Source: Cafeteria roenbergensis (taxonomy: Eukaryota; Sar; Bigyra; Bicosoecida; Cafeteriaceae). From it: a DNA stretch of 64,000 nt. Made by a program: the position numbers and the translations under genes. The notes under the pieces are model-generated. The model was not told the origin of the DNA and made no database searches. It worked only from the letters and a program-made list of their open reading frames with translations. Below are positions 32,901 to 47,900 of this stretch, piece by piece. The stretch spans positions 620,001-684,000 of the forward strand of contig VLTN01000010.1 in assembly GCA_008330645.1 (NCBI GenBank), given 5' to 3'. Numbering within the stretch: position 1 is the stretch's first letter; every line of letters begins with the position of its first letter.

Positions 32901-35900
32901 CGCCATGGGGTCCGGAGGGACGGACAGGGACGTGTTCAGCGTCAGGGAGCCGGCCTCGCAGTAGAAGCCGGGCGGGCAAAGCAGAACCGGCTCGGGGAGT
33001 CCCGACTCGACGCACACGAAGCCCGCCGGACAAATCTCGGGCTCGAGCATTCCCCAGCGAGGGCAGATGTGCCCGGGAGGGCAGAGCGTGCAGTTGGAGC
33101 GCTTCGTGAGCGGGTTATAGGTCCCGGGATAGCACTCGAGCGGGCGGGTGTTGCCCACCTCAGGGCAGTAGTGGCCCACGGGGCAGATGAACGCCTCGGT
33201 GGGCGTCGGGCAGTAGTGGCCGGTGGGGCAGGGCCCCTGGCCCTCGGGAGTCACCGAGCCTCGCGGGCAGAAGAAGCCGCTGAAGCACCGCTGCGGGGCG
33301 CTGAAGTTGCGCGCCGTGTTGGCCGTCTCGTTCGTCGCCGCGCCTGTCCGGCAGTAGTAGCCGAGGGGGCAGGGGTGCGGCCGCTCCGCGTAAATGTGAG
33401 GCAAGTCCCGCAGCCCTGTTCTGTCGAAGCCAGGAGGCGGCATCTCCAGCAGGTGGAAGCCGTCCTCCGGGTACGGGCGCAGGCGGAACTCCCAGTCTCG
33501 CTTCGTGGCGTCGAGCGAGAGGAGCCCAAACTCCGGCAGCAGCTGCCACTCGTCCGTCTCCAGAACGTCCAGTCCGTCCGTGCCCTCGTAGATTCCCGGC
33601 AGGCGCGGAGCAAGCAGCTGCCTTGGGCCCGCAATCGCAGAGGCCTCGGCCTCGACCGCGTGCGTGCGGAACGCGACGAGTCGGAAGTCCAGCGGGTCGT
33701 CGGACTTGGTGCCTGGCGGGCAGAAGTGGCCGGCGGGGCAGGGCTTGACTGGCACCCGCAGCCCGTGGCTGTCGCACACCATCCCGGCGCGGCAAAGGCG
33801 GGGCGCGCTCAGGCCGTGGTCGGGGCAAAAGTAGCCGACCGGGCAGGGCAGGCACGCGGACTGGCCCGTCCGGGGCTGGAAGGTCCCGGGCTCGCACAGC
33901 GTGAAGTTGGTGGACCCGTAGCCTGCAGCAAAGGTGCCGTTTGGCGCCCGGAGGATGGCTCGGCCGGCGCAGTAGTGTCCCGGCGGGCAGGACCCCACGT
34001 ACTCGAAGCTCACGTGGCCTCGCGTAAAGTCCACGCCGTTGTTCGCGACGCGGAGGGCCACCGTTGTGGCGGCCACCGGCGAGACAAGCGCCCTGGACGG
34101 GGCGGGGCAGATGATGCTTGTCGGCGTGAGGAAGATGGCGCGCACGCGCAGCTCCCCGAAGGCGCACTCGAGGGACGTGGAGTTGACAAAGCCGGAGCCG
34201 AGCACGGTGATCGGCACACCGCCCTGCAGCAGGCTGCGTGCCGGCCGCGCCGCCCACACCGACTCGTCGGGCAGGTAGCGGAACGCCGGCACGCCGGGGA
34301 GACCAGCGCCGGAGGCGATGTCGACTCCAAAGTCAAACTGTTCCAGCGGCGACGGCGTGCCAAAGGCCGCTGCCGCCTCGTCCGAGCCTTGCCGCGCCTG
34401 CTCCGAGGCCGTGAAGGCGTGCCAAGCTGCAACGGCGGCGGCGTCCAGGCCGGCAGCCGCAGCAACGGCGGCCGTGCGCAGCGAGTCGGTCGCCGACGGG
34501 CCGCTCCAGTCCAGGCCGTTGGTCGTCACGCGCACGGGGACAGCGCCGGGGGCGAGCGGCGGCGTGCGGCACAGCAGCGTGCGCTCGTCCACGAAGTAGG
34601 CGGGCACCTGCGCGTCGCCGAACATGCAAGCCAGCTCTGCCGAGTTCAGGAAGCCCGACCCGCGCACCGTCACGAGGGTGCCCCCCCTCGAAGCCGGGCC
34701 CAGCTTCGGGTCGACCCTGGCCACGCGAGGCGCGGGCGTGAAGACGAAAGACGCCGCGCCCGAGCTCCAGTCGCCGCCGCCGTTGGTGCTCACCAGCACG
34801 TCCACCTCGCCCTCGCCGTCCGACGCCTCGCTGTCCGGCGTGGTGCAGGCCAAGGCGCTGTCGCTGAGCCACCGCGCTCGCACTGGCTCGCCGGACCCGA
34901 ACCTGCACCAGCACGCAGTCCCCGGGTCCTCCCGATCCGCGGAAGAGGCCGGTGCTGCTGCCCCGGCCCCGGCCGGCACGCCCTCGCGCTGGCTGAGCAG
35001 GCGAGGCCTCGAGAAGCCGCTGCCGAGCACAAGCACGGTGGAGCCCCCGGTGACGGGGCCCTCGAACGGCACCACAAGGCTGGCGCTCGCAGGCTCCTCC
35101 CACTCGAACGAGAGGCGGCTGGCGGACACCAGCGCCTCGCCCATTGCAACTTCCACGCGGGCGATCGCGGCGCCTTGCACCACGTCCCCGACCGCGCTGC
35201 CGGGCGGCGACAGGCAGGACAGCGACTCGCCCTCTGCACGGGTGGCCAGGACCGCGGCCACGCGCACCGACCCGAACACGCACTGGGCGCCCGGCCCGAA
35301 GCCGCGGCCCGAAACGGTGACAAGGGTCCCGCCTGCCACGGTGCCGCGCGGGGGCGACACGGCGTGAACCTCCGGCGGGGTGGCGAACGTCAGCCGCAGC
35401 GGCCCGGCGCCTGTTGTGCCCACAAACGTGAGTCCGTCATTCGACACGGAGAGCAGCGCCGGCCCGTAAGGGGCAGAGGCCGAGCCCACGGGGCGGACGG
35501 AGCAGCGAATGCTGGTCGGCGACACCCAAACCGCGGGGAAGGCGGAGTGGACGCGCGAGCCATCCGGTGCAGCCATCGAGACGCGGCAGGAGAGCCTTCC
35601 GCTGTTGGCGAAGCCGCTCCCAGACACCCGCACAGCCGTTGCCTGACCGAAGGGAAGCAGCCTCGGGGCGACGGACTCGGCCAAGGGAGCTTGCACCGCA
35701 TCCACGCCGAACCCGAGCGCCTCTGGCGCGTGATGGCCTTGCACCGACGTCGCGACAGACACTGTCAGACGCCTGGCTTGCTGGGAGGAGACCGAGGGAG
35801 AGCCGGTGCCAAAGGCCGGCGCCTGCTGGCCTCGGAAGGGCACCATGCAGTCCACGTACAGCAGCGGGTTCGCCTGGTCTCCGTCGACGTCTGGCTGAGC

Positions 35901-38900
35901 CGAGGGGGGCGTGCCCGGGTAGAGCGCTGGCACGACCTGGCCGTCGATGCTGCACGTTGGCCGAGCAGGCAGCGGGCCTGGCAGGGAGCCGAGGGCGGCT
36001 GCCGCGCTGCTGGCATTCCAGGCAAACGCTGCGGCCGCCGCCGCCAGCTCGGGAGCGAGACCCTCGAACGAGGAAGCGGCGGCTGCGCGCATAGCGGCGA
36101 GCTTGGACTCGCCAGCAGGCGAGGGGCTGCCTCCTTGTCCCGCAAAGCCGACGAGGGGCGAGAACAGCCGAAGCGTCAGCACCGACCCGTCGCCGCCCAT
36201 GGAAGGCGTGGCTGCCGCGCTGAGCGCTGACAGGGGCGAGGCCCAGCGCAGCGCAGCGGGAGCCGCGAACGTAAAGCCCGGCGACGGGGCGGCGGAGAAG
36301 GAGCTGCCGCCGTCGAGGCTGAGCGCAAGCTCGACCGCCACCCCCGACGAGCCAGAGTCGCTCCCGGCGGCCGCAGCCGCCGCATCGCCAGCAGCAAGCG
36401 CAAGGGCGGGCGAAACGCACCAAACATCCAACAGCTGCCTGTCTCGCGGGCGAGGCGCCCCTCCGACCCCCTCGGCCGTGACGACCATCACTGCGGGCAC
36501 AAGCGCCACGCCAAAGCGGCACACTGCATCGGCGGCCCCGACGGCGGGGCCAGAGGCCCGGATCCTGACGGCGACCCCACCGGTGGGCGAGCCCTGCTGC
36601 GGTGCGGCGGACAGAACCGCCACGCGGTCGAGCACCTGCCACGGCGCCCTCTCGCTGACAATGGACCCGTGGCCCTGGGCTGCATCGCCGTAGGCGACGG
36701 CAACCTGCCAGGCGCCAGCGCGAAGCTCAAAATCGGCGTTCTGCATCGAGCACAGCAGCTGGGAGGCCGATACCCACGTGGCCGGTACCCGGCCCTCGAG
36801 CACCAGCGAGGGCGGTGCGGCGACTGCCTGCCGTTGCTCGGCCTCGCCGGCGAACGCGGACGCAAGCTCAGGCGCGTCCTCTGCCTGCTGCGTGGCGTTG
36901 CGCGCCGGCCCGTAGAAGAGGCAGGACGCGCCCATGGCGGGCAGGAAGCCGCGGCCGAGGGCCCAGAGCGCAGCACCGGGCGCGCCGCCAGCCAACGACG
37001 ACGACGGCGACGAGGACCCGAGGCCAAGGGCGGGCGGCCACACAGACTCCAGCGTCGGTGGCTCGACGTAGGCAAAGTGCGCCGTTGCCGGGCCCCAGTC
37101 GCTTCCGTTGGTGAACGAGAGGCGAACCGGAGCCAGGTCGACCGGGCTCGGCTTGGCAGCCGCAACCGAGCCCACGGAAACTCGCGCCGGTCTCTGCGGC
37201 AACACGCACTCGAGGGTGAGGGTCCCTGCAGCGGTGTCAACAGCCACGACCTGGGCTTCGCTGGCCAGCGCGTCGCCAGCGGAGCACATGAATGGCAGCC
37301 CCGCCTCGTGCGCGGAGAGGGCCGAGCCTCCCGCCAGCACGCGGACCCGTGTCGCGGCGCTGGGCGGACCTGCGGGGGGCGTCAGCGACGAGACGACCGC
37401 CGGCTCAAGGAAGAGCACCGAGGCGTCAACGTCCGGTGACTCGCCGGCGGCCGCGCCGAGCGGATGCCAGTCCGCGCCGCCGTTCAGCGAGACCGCCACC
37501 GCCGCCCTCTCGCCCGCCGCGGCAAGCCCTGCCTGCCACGCCGGGGGCGCAGTGCAGGTCACAAGGCCGTCGTCCACAAGCGCGGCAGGCAGCTCCGCCT
37601 TGCCGACTCGGCAGCGCACGGCGGAGGCTCCCAGCAGCCCCGCTGCCACCGCAAAGCCCCTGCCTTGGAGGGCGAGCAGGGAGCCGCCGGACACTAGGGA
37701 CGCGCGCGGCAAGACGCTCGGCCTGGACGACACCGTGCCCTCGCCGGTCGGGGCGGGGTAGTAGTGGAACGCGAGGCCGGCAGCCTGCGCAAAGTCGACC
37801 CCGTTGTTCGACACGGACACGGGGACTGACACGACACCGTTGCTGGACTTGGCCAGCCGCCCCTGGTCGGAGGCCGAAGCTGCAGAAGGGCTTGAGCACT
37901 CGACCAGGAACTCGGAGATGCGCCTGGCCGGCACAGTGAACGAGCCGAACCGGCAGGCCAGCGACGCGCCTCCGGCGAAGCCGCGGCCAGACACGCGCAC
38001 GGCCGTGGCGCCGCCAAGCGGGCCGCCTGCGGGGAAGACGCTCTTGGGCTGCGCCTCCGTCTCGAGCGCAAAGGCGGCGCGGGTCCTCGAGAGCGCGCCT
38101 GCGGGGCCAGTGACCGCCACTCCCACGAGCAGCCTGCCGAAGGCGTCGGAACCCGCGGGCCCAGCCGCGTCTCGCCTGCTCAGGAGCTCCAGGCGCTGCA
38201 GCTCGACGGCGGACAGCTCGGGGACTTGGCAGGCGACAGCAGTGGAGTTGAGGAACTCGGCGGGCGCGACTCCGGCGTCTCCGAACACGCAGCCAACGGT
38301 CTCATTGGCCGTAAAGCCCGTCCCGACAACTGTCACAAGCGTTCCGCCGCGGGCCGGGCCCGACGAGGGCACCAGGGACAGAACTTCGGAGTCGGCGATG
38401 ACGCGGAGCATCGTTGGCGAACGCGCGGCCTCGGTCGTTCCCAGGGCTGTGGCTTCACCAATCGCCACCGAGACAAGGGATGGCGCGTTGGCTTCCCCAA
38501 GCGGCCACGCTCCGCCGGCAGCCACCATGCTCTGGAGCGGCGGCACGCGGCAGCGAAGCTCCTGGGGGCTCACGAACACCGCTGCGGAGAGCACGCCGCC
38601 AACGATGCAAGAGGTTGACGCGTCCTGCTCAAAGTGCGCCCCGGCCACAGCGATGGCGGCGCCGCCAGAGTCCGCGGCCACCTCTGGCCAAATCCCAGTG
38701 ACCCGCATTGCCTGGCGCACCCGAAGAGGCGCAGATCCTGCCGACAGCTCCACCCCGCCGTTCGGGGACATGAACAGTGCCCATGCTCCGGGGCGAAGGC
38801 CCTCCACGGAGCAGGCCGCCGTCGCCCGACCAGTCACGCTCGCGTTGGCTATCACAGTGGCACCTGCAACGCTCTGTCGCCCCCCCCCGTACGCAGACTC

Positions 38901-41900
38901 GGGCACCAGCACGCACGCCAGCGCCTGCGATGCCTCGAGGCCTGCCACAGACACGAGAAGCTGCGCGGCCCCCGGCCCTGCGGATACCACTGCCGGGCGA
39001 ACGCCAAGCGGCGACATGGGCAGCACCGCGCGCATTTCCACGGCCCCGGCAGCTAGGATGCGATGCGAGCCTGCAAGCGAGAGCTGCACGACGAGCCGGC
39101 CCGGGGCTCCGAGGGCGGGCGACTTGCACGTCGCGCTCGATGCGTTGAGGACTCTGGCGCTGACCAGAGCGAGAAGCCCTTGGTCCGGGCTTGTGAAAAG
39201 GCAAGCCGGAGCGCTTGAGGAGTCGGAAAAGAAGTCGCTGCCGCGGAGGACGAGCTGCGCTCCGCCCCGGGTCGTCACCACGCTGGGCCAGGCTGCCTGA
39301 AGCTGGGGAACCGGCAGCGCCTCAAAGGCAACCGCCTCCGATCCCGCAAGGGGCTGCCCGTCGAAAGCCACCTGCAGGCGCACCGGCCCGGGCTGCGCAA
39401 AGGACGGCATCACGCAGACAACCTCGGTGACGAGGTGGGGCTGCCACTGCTCGCCTTCCAACGACTGGTCAGAGGCTGCGGCTGGCGGGCGCAGCGCAAG
39501 AGCTGGCGTCGCGGTGCCGTTGAACCGGCACACGACCGCCGACGCGGCCCATGGGCCGGGCAAGCCTCCCACCGAAACGGCAACGCGAGTTCCGCCAGTA
39601 AAGGCCGCAGCTGCGGGGCGGGCCGCTCGCGCGAAGATGGGCTGCAGGACCCGAATGGAGGCGTCGATTTCGCTCCCGCCAAAGTCGGCACCGTTGTTGG
39701 CCACCGCAATGAGAGCCGTTCCAATGCGCAGCGGGGGCAGCTCGCAGCGCACTTCGGTATCGGAGACGAACGCACCGGGCACAGCTGTGCGAGACACTCC
39801 GGCGGGGGACTCGGATGTGACCTGGCACGCCAAGCTGGCCAGTTGCAGGAACCCCGTGCCTCGCACTGTCACCGTGGCCGGCTCGCCAGCAGCAACGACG
39901 GACGGGGCAACCGACACCACTGACTCTCCGCGGGTGTACCCGAACGGAACGCCGTCGGCGGTGAAATACCTGCCATCAAGCGACACGTCCACGCGCCTGG
40001 TGCCCCAGCCGGACACCGCCGGAGCGACGCACGCCACTGCAGTGGCGTTCAGCACGGCCGCGGTCGTCTCCGCGTCCCCGAACCTGCACAGAGGGGCCTC
40101 GTCGTCCTGCCGGCCGGCCTTTCGCAGCGCGTCGAAGCCGGTGCCTGTAACCACCACGCGCGTGCCGCCAGACGAGGAGCCGCCTGACGGAGCCACGGCC
40201 GTGACGCGCGGCACGGGGGTGAACACGAATGTGAGCGCAGCGCCGGGATCCCGGGGAGCAAAGTCTTGGCCGTTCAGAGCAATCTGAAGCTGCGCAGGTC
40301 CCGGCGCCCTTGCCGGTGTCACGCAGACGCCGACGTCGTGCGCAACAATGGTCAGAGGAACGGTGTCCCCTCCGAAGCGACACAGTGCCGAGGCTGCAGC
40401 GCCGCTCCGCAGGCCTGAAGCGGAGACAACAACCGTCGTGCCGCCCTGCGCAGACCCCGCGGCAGGGTCTGCGGAGCGGAGCAAAACGGGCGCGTGGTAC
40501 GCAAAGCGGGCAGCCGATGGGTCCGAAAAGTCAACTCCGTTGTTCGAAACTGCAATCTCGACCCGGTAGAGCCCGTCCGCGGGTGCAAGCTCATCCGCCG
40601 GCGGGACGAACGGGGGCGAAACACACTGCACCTTGCTCGGGGAGAGCCACACCGCTGGGGAAAACGTCGCAGCGCCACCAGTTCCGAAGCGGCAAGTCAG
40701 GTTGGCAGAGTCGAGGAAGAAGTCTCCCCACACAGCCACCACTGTCCCGCCCACCTCTGATCCCACCGACGGGAACAAACTGAACACCCCGGGGAGCAGG
40801 GTGTACGAGAAGCGAACCCCCGAGGATGAAAAGTCGACCCCTCCGTTGGTGCTCACCTCCACAGCAACCGCTCCCTCCGACAGCGAAGCGCCATGCCTTG
40901 CGGCCGACGGCATGGCCGGCGAGACGCAAGTGACCCGCCGGCCGTCGTCGCCCACCGGTGTCGCGGGAACGATGGTGCCTCTGGAGGTGGGAGCAGCGCC
41001 CTGGCCGGCGCCTCCAAAGCGGCACACAACCGCGGGCAGCGATGCATTTGCCAGCGGCGCGTCCACTGCCGCGCGGAGGTTGGAGCCTGAAAGCAGCACC
41101 GCGCGGCCCCCGCGCGCCGGGCCGGTCGGTGGCTCCACCGCCGTAACGACTGGAGCGGCTGCGAATGTGAAGGCCAGCGGGGCAGCGTCGCCCGAAGGCC
41201 GAATCGGACCCCGGGCCGTGGCCGTGAGAATGGCAACCTCAACAGCACGAGGCATGTGCTGGGCGAGATGCGACGGCAACGCCGCGGTTGCAGGCGGGCT
41301 TTGGCACTGGACGGCGTTCTTGGAGAGCAGGACTGCAGGCACCTCCGCCCGGCCTCCGAAGACGCACCGCAGCCCTGGCGACGCAACGAAGCCGGAGCCA
41401 ACGATGGTGACAGGGGTGCCTCCGGCTGCAGGGCCGACCACGGGCGCCAGCAGGAGCGGCTGCGGCTCTGGTACCAGCGCGATCCATTGATTGCTGGGCG
41501 AGAAGCCCGCCGAATCGGTCCCTGACAGCTGCACCTCGAACCGCCCGCTGCGCAAGGGGGGCACCGGGCACAGCACAAGCGAGGCTGAGGCCACGTCCCC
41601 CTTGGTTGTGACGAGTTGCGAAGACGCGTTGCCCCCCGAGACGGCCTGGCCGCCCACGTCTGTGAACCGGCACCACACAGTCGCCACGCCTTGCACCCCG
41701 CTGGTTTGGACTGCAACGGAGAAGCCCCCGAGCTCCGACCCAATCCTGGGCTCGAGACCGAGAACCAGGATTGGCTCAGACACCGCAAGTGAGGCACGCG
41801 CCGACACAAAGTCGGCACCGCCGTTCGACGACACAAGCACTGTATAGAGGCCGGCTGGTGCTGCCGGGGTCGCGCAACGAAGCCACGGGAGTGCATCGCC

Positions 41901-44900
41901 GCCTGCGGCCGGGACGACCTCGGCGGCAACAACGAGGAAGGCGGGGGGGCGCGGCCTCCCCGCCTCCTCAGCCTCGACGAACCCGTTGGGCAAGAGACCG
42001 TCAGCTGCCATCCGCTGCCGCGCTTGACCGGTGGGCAGCAGGCCGCAGCGCCAGCCGAGGCCGGAATCGACGGAAGAGTTTGCCTGCAGCACGACAGAGA
42101 GCACAGTGCCTCCGCGACTTGTGGCCGCGAGAGGTCGGACTTCAACCACCTGGGGGTCGCGAAGATACTTGTACTGCAGAGCGACCGCAGCCGACGGGGC
42201 CAGAGGAGTAAAGTCCTCCCCGTTCACGCTGACCGACAGAGGCACCGACCACGAGCCGCCGCCCCAGCCCCCCTCCGCCACGGAGCTCGGGGACACGCAG
42301 CGAAGCACTGACCGGCTCACGAGCGTCGCGGCGACCACGCGACCGCCGAAGCGGCACGACAGCCCGGGGCTCGCCCGGAAGCCAGAACCCGTCACCTCCA
42401 CAACCGTGCCGCCCGAGGCCGGGCCGGACACCGGAGACACAGACACCGCGCTCCAAACCGGAACCACCTCCAGCGGCGCCTCCCCCTCGAAGTCCTCTCC
42501 GTTGCTCGACGCGCGCACCGTGTACGGCCCGGGCGCAAGAGCGGGCACGTCGCACTGCACCAGCGTCGGCGAGGCCCACTGCGCCGCAGCCTTGCTCACC
42601 GTGGGCCCGGCGCCCTGACCACGGGCGAAGAAGCCGCACACGGTGTCGGCCGCCGCGACGAAGCCGCTGCCGCGGACAGCCAGCGCGCTTGAGCCGAGCT
42701 CGCTGACCACGCCCAGTGAGAGGCTGGCGATGGACAAGGCGGGGGTGTACGTGAACATTGCCGTCGCGGCGACGGGAATGGACTGGTCGACACTGACTGA
42801 CACGACGACCGGGCCTGGTTGCGCGTCTGCAGCTGGCGGCGCAAGGCAAGCCACACCGCGCTCGAGCGAGTCCCGATCGGCGCTCCTTGCCTCAAGCTCG
42901 CAAGAAGCCGGCTCGGCGCCGAACGTGCAAGTGCACGACTTGGCTTCCACGACTTCGGTCCCCAGAACAGTGCCGCGCACTACGGAGCCTCCCGCAATGG
43001 GCCCGGCCTGGAGCGACAAGTCAAACCGCTCTGGCCGAGACTGGCCGCGCACTGACAGCTCAGCACCAGCCACGCGGCTGCCGCCGTCCCACAGCTCCAG
43101 CGCGACCCTGCCGTCAACTCCAGCAGGGGACACGCACTCTGCACTCGATGGCCCCGTTGCCGAAGCTGAGACGGGGGCGAGGACACCAAAGTGGCACATG
43201 GGCTTGCGCAGCACCCCCAAACCTGACCCGAACACGGTGACGACCGTGCCACCAGTCGCTGCCACAGACTCGGGCTCGGCAGCCGACACTGTGGCAACTT
43301 GCGGGATGGTAAAGTCCCCGCTCGCAGTGGGCCCAGCCTCCTCCACAGGCAGGCGCGGGCTCAAGAGGAGCGTCACGCGCTCTTCGCCTGGTGTGGCCCC
43401 ATTCGGAACAGGGCAGAGCACTGCTGACTCGGCGCCAACCACCCCTGCCACAGGCGCGCCTGCCGACCCGCGGAACGCGCACCACACCGACGGGGCCGGA
43501 GGCAGGCTGAGGACGCGCGCCACCACCGCGGCTCCGGAGGCCAGCCATCCAGGCTGGGCGACATACGACAGCGACGTCACCACAAGCGGCAGCCGAATCG
43601 GCACCGCCTGGGCGTTTCGAACCAGCGAGGGATCGACGCCGTTCGCGGCGAAGGCCACGGTGAGGAAGCCGTTTGCGGCGGCGAGCGCTGGCAGCTGGCA
43701 GCGGACCGAGACGTGGCCCGCAGAGCCCGAAACCACTGCAGCGGTAGTCAGCCACGAGCTGAGGTCCGCGCTGGAGAGGCGGGAACCAGAGGCGGCACCG
43801 CCAGCCTCGGACAGCGCCACCTTGAACATGCAGGCTGCGTCGGACTGGCCCGCAGCCTGCAGTGCGCTCGAGCCCCACTGACCGTCTGCGGGCCAACTGC
43901 CTGCGAGCTGGACCGACTCTGAGACAGTGGCAACCACCACTGGCGCAGAGACTAGGTCAAGGACAGGCGAGGCGTAGTAGGAAAACTGCAGCTGCTCGCC
44001 GGGCGACGCGGGTGCCAGCAGCGGGGAAAAGTCCTCCCCGTTCACGCTGACCGACAGAGGCACCGACCACGAGCCGCCGCCCCAGCCCCCCTCCGCCACG
44101 GAGCTCGGGGACACGCAGCGAAGCACTGACCGGCTCACGAGCGTCGCGGCGACCACGCGACCGCCGAAGCGGCACGACAGCCCGGGGCTCGCCCGGAAGC
44201 CAGAACCCGTCACTTCCACAACCGTGCCGCCCGAGGCCGGGCCGGACACCGGAGACACAGACACCGCGCTCCAAACCGGAACCACCTCCAGCGGCGCCTC
44301 CCCCTCGAAGTCCTCTCCGTTGCTCGACACGCGCACCGTGTACGGCCCGGGCGCAAGAGCGGGCACGTCGCACTGCACCAGCGTCGGCGAGGCCCACTGC
44401 GCCGCAGCCTTGCTCACCGCGGGCCCGGCGCCCTGACCACGGGCGAAGAAGCCGCACACGGTGTCGGCCGCCGCGACGAAGCCGCTGCCGCGGACAGCCA
44501 GCGCGCTTGAGCCAAGCTCGCTGACCACGCCCAGTGAGAGGCTGGCGATGGACAAGGCGGGGGTGTACGAAAACGTTGCAACGGCAAGCGGACGAGAGTC
44601 CCCGGCCGCAAAACACGACACGGACACTGTCGCTCCGGGGAACGGAGCAGGAGGAGACACGACAACCAGCCCTGATTGGGTGGTCTCGCCAGCAACCCGC
44701 AGGGTATCGAACGAGCAAAGAACTTCCTGCGCCAGCCCGGCGGCGGCGATCGCCTCCGAAGGCAAAGCGAACCGGAGCCGCGATCCTCCAGCCTCTGGCC
44801 CTGAAGCAGGCGACTTGAGCAGGGACGAGGATCCCACGGGTCTTGCACCGCTGGCAGCAGACAGAGCCGTTGCGTTCCCGTGGGCAGGAACGCCGTCCAG

Positions 44901-47900
44901 CAGCAGCTGCAGGTGCAGACGACTCACTGCAGACGGCGAGAGACGCAGTGAGACCAGCGCAGGCAGCACGGCGTCGACCGCGTGAGGGCCAGTTCTCAAT
45001 GCGGGGACGATGACGACTGGCGAGCCAGTGGACCCGGCGAGCAAGGCCACCGAAAACACGACTTCGGGCGCGAAGCCGCTGCCGTACACGCGAATTCGGG
45101 TGGGTCCTTCCGCCTCCAGCCCTGGCGGCGAAACAGACTCGACGGTCGCAGCCTGCCGCACCACGAGAGTGGGGAGGCCACGCGCAGGCTGAACAGCCCC
45201 TGCCTGGCGACGGAAACGAGCGCACCCCTCCGGAACCCCCTCTACCGCGTATGCTCCTGGTGGCACAGAGCCGGCGACCACGTCGCACGTGAGGCGCGAG
45301 GATGAAGCCCACGAAGCGCTCAGGCACAGGGCGCCCCCAGGCGAGTCCTGGCCGGGCCCGCTTCCGCTGCTGCTGCCGCCGAGCGGCCACAAGACGCACG
45401 CCTGGTCGACGACGTACGAAAAGCCCGTGCCAAGCACTGACACGCGGGCCGTTGACTTTTCAAACACCACTGCTCTGCTCAGCCGCATCGTTGACGACGC
45501 AGGAAGGTACCAAATACCTTGGCCTGAGGACGTCGTTGCCAGGCCTGCCGGAGCCGTGACGAACGGGGCCGCCTGGCCCGGTTCCGCTTCCTGAAGTGCT
45601 GTGTCGCCGGGCATCGAGAGCTCGATGCCCACGAAAAAGCCCGCGGTTGCGTCCGAGCCCAAAAGTCGCGAGGCTGCCGCAAGCATCGAAGAGCCTGAGC
45701 CAGCCGCGAGGGCGCTGCTTGCCGACGACAGGACGGCAGCCGCTGCCTGCCTGAGGCGCGAGAGTGGCGGGAGGGGGCATGCCACCCTCACGCGGGTGCT
45801 GCCAGCTTCACGGCCCGAGGTTCCGTTTCCGGCGGGCACAAGGGTTCCGAATGCCGCAAGGCTGCCCGAGAACAGGCACACGGGGCGGAAGTCGGGCTGC
45901 TGGTCGGCAAAGCGCGCATCAACGAGGACGGTCCTGGCTGCAGCTGGACTCTCAAGCTCGTGGGCCTGGGCCGAGGTGGCCGACAGAGCGATCACTGCGG
46001 CCGTGTCGGAGTAGGCAAAGCGAAGACTTGACTTCAGCCCAGGGGCGCCCGGAATGCGGATGCCCAGACTGACGCCGTCGGTGCCATTGCTGCCAATGCT
46101 GCTGTCGCTCCCGTCGGTGTGGCCAGCACGGGCCCAGCGGGCGCTTGGCGAAGTGCACACCAGCCGGTTGGCCGACTCCACGCGCGCCGGCACAACTGCG
46201 CCCCCGAACACACACTCGGTCCTCCAAGCTTGCGAAAAGCCGCTCCCCAGCACAGTCACCGGTGTGCCACCGCTCATTGGGCCCGAGCGAGGGCTGCTGC
46301 TGCTGACCGTCACCTCGGACACCACCGAAAGGTTGGCGACGAACGACGGAGTCAACTCTGCGCTGCCTGAATGGGACACGCCAACTGCATACGCGCCGGG
46401 AGAGAGCTGGGGCACTTCACATGCGACGGCGAAGCGACTGATCCAGGTGGCTGCGGCCGTCGCGCGAGAAGCTGATCCGACAGCCGCAAACACGCAAGCC
46501 AGCTCTGGGGACGCGACGAAGCCGACGCCGTCCACGGTGATCTTGCCGGCAAACGAAGCCACGACAACCGGGGGGTCGCACACAATTGCCTGAGGCTCGG
46601 GGGAGACGTGCAGGAGTAGCGTTGACTCCGACACGGTGCGACCGCCATCCACGGACAGGCCCACGCGAAGCGTGCTCTGAAGGTCCACAAGCACCTGGCC
46701 TGTGCCAACCGGTGGCACCAGCGACGGGCCGAACACAGGAATTAAGCAGGTCAAGGTGCCTTCGCCGGCGACCTCGGCAGCTTCGGAAGCTTGCCACTGC
46801 CCAGCCTCTGTGGCAAAGACGCAGTGCAGCTGGGCCTTGGGCAGCGTGGCTGCCGCGAGCCTGAGAGTCAGGTTGCGCCCTGCCTGGCTCGAGACGAAGC
46901 TTGGCGAAATGGATTCGAGCACTGGCTGGCTCAGAACGCGGAGCGCGGCGCCTCCCGACCTGTCGGTGCCCCCCACACCCGACAAGGCTGCCGCGTTGTC
47001 CTGAGACAGCACGACCGACAGGCGGAGTTCGCCAGCGGGCAACGCCGGAAGTCTGCACGCAAGCGTGGTTGCGTTGAGCACCGTGGCTTTTGCAAACGAG
47101 CCGTTGACGGCGCAGCCCACGTCATCCCAGGCCCTAAACCCGGAGCCCGTGACAACGACGGTTCGTGGCGCTCCCGCAAACAGCTGCTGAGGACGGACAG
47201 ACGCAACCATCGCTCGGGGGGCAACCTGGAGCGGCAGGTGGCCCGAGAATGTGTGGCCGTCGTTGGACAGCGAAACCTCGATCAGTCCGGGCGAGAAGTC
47301 GGGCACTTCGCACATCACTGCCGAAGGGCCCAGACTCGACGCGGGGACGTCAATGGGTCTGGCATCTGCCGCCAGCAGGCCAGAGCGACGGAACCTGCAA
47401 GTGGAGTTGGCGCCGGTTGAAAGCGACTGGCCGCGCAACAGAACCTGCCCTCCCCCCTCCTGGACGACAGAGGGCTCGACAACTTCCAATGCTGGGGCTG
47501 CAAAGAAGGAGAACAAAGGGCTTAGCCCGCGCCCTGCAACTTGAATCCGGTTCCACTCGAGGGAAACAAACACCGAAATTGCCGACGACACCCATCCTGA
47601 GCTCGCTCCATTCGGCAAAGACGCGACAACCAAGGAGGCGTTGGAGGCCCCCGCGACAACATCAACGAGGCTTGGCGTCACGCATGCCGCATGGCCATCG
47701 TTGGAAGCCACCACGGGACGCCGTGGAGCTTCAGCCCCGTCGCCAAACACACAGGCCAAGCCGGACGTGTTCAGGTTGCTGCCGAGCAGAGACAGCTTAG
47801 TGCCGCCCGAGGCCGAGCCTGCGGTTGGAAAGACGGCGTCGATTTCAGGCTGAGGCAAGAATTGGAACCCGGGCCCGTCAGCGGAGAAATCCACGCCGTT

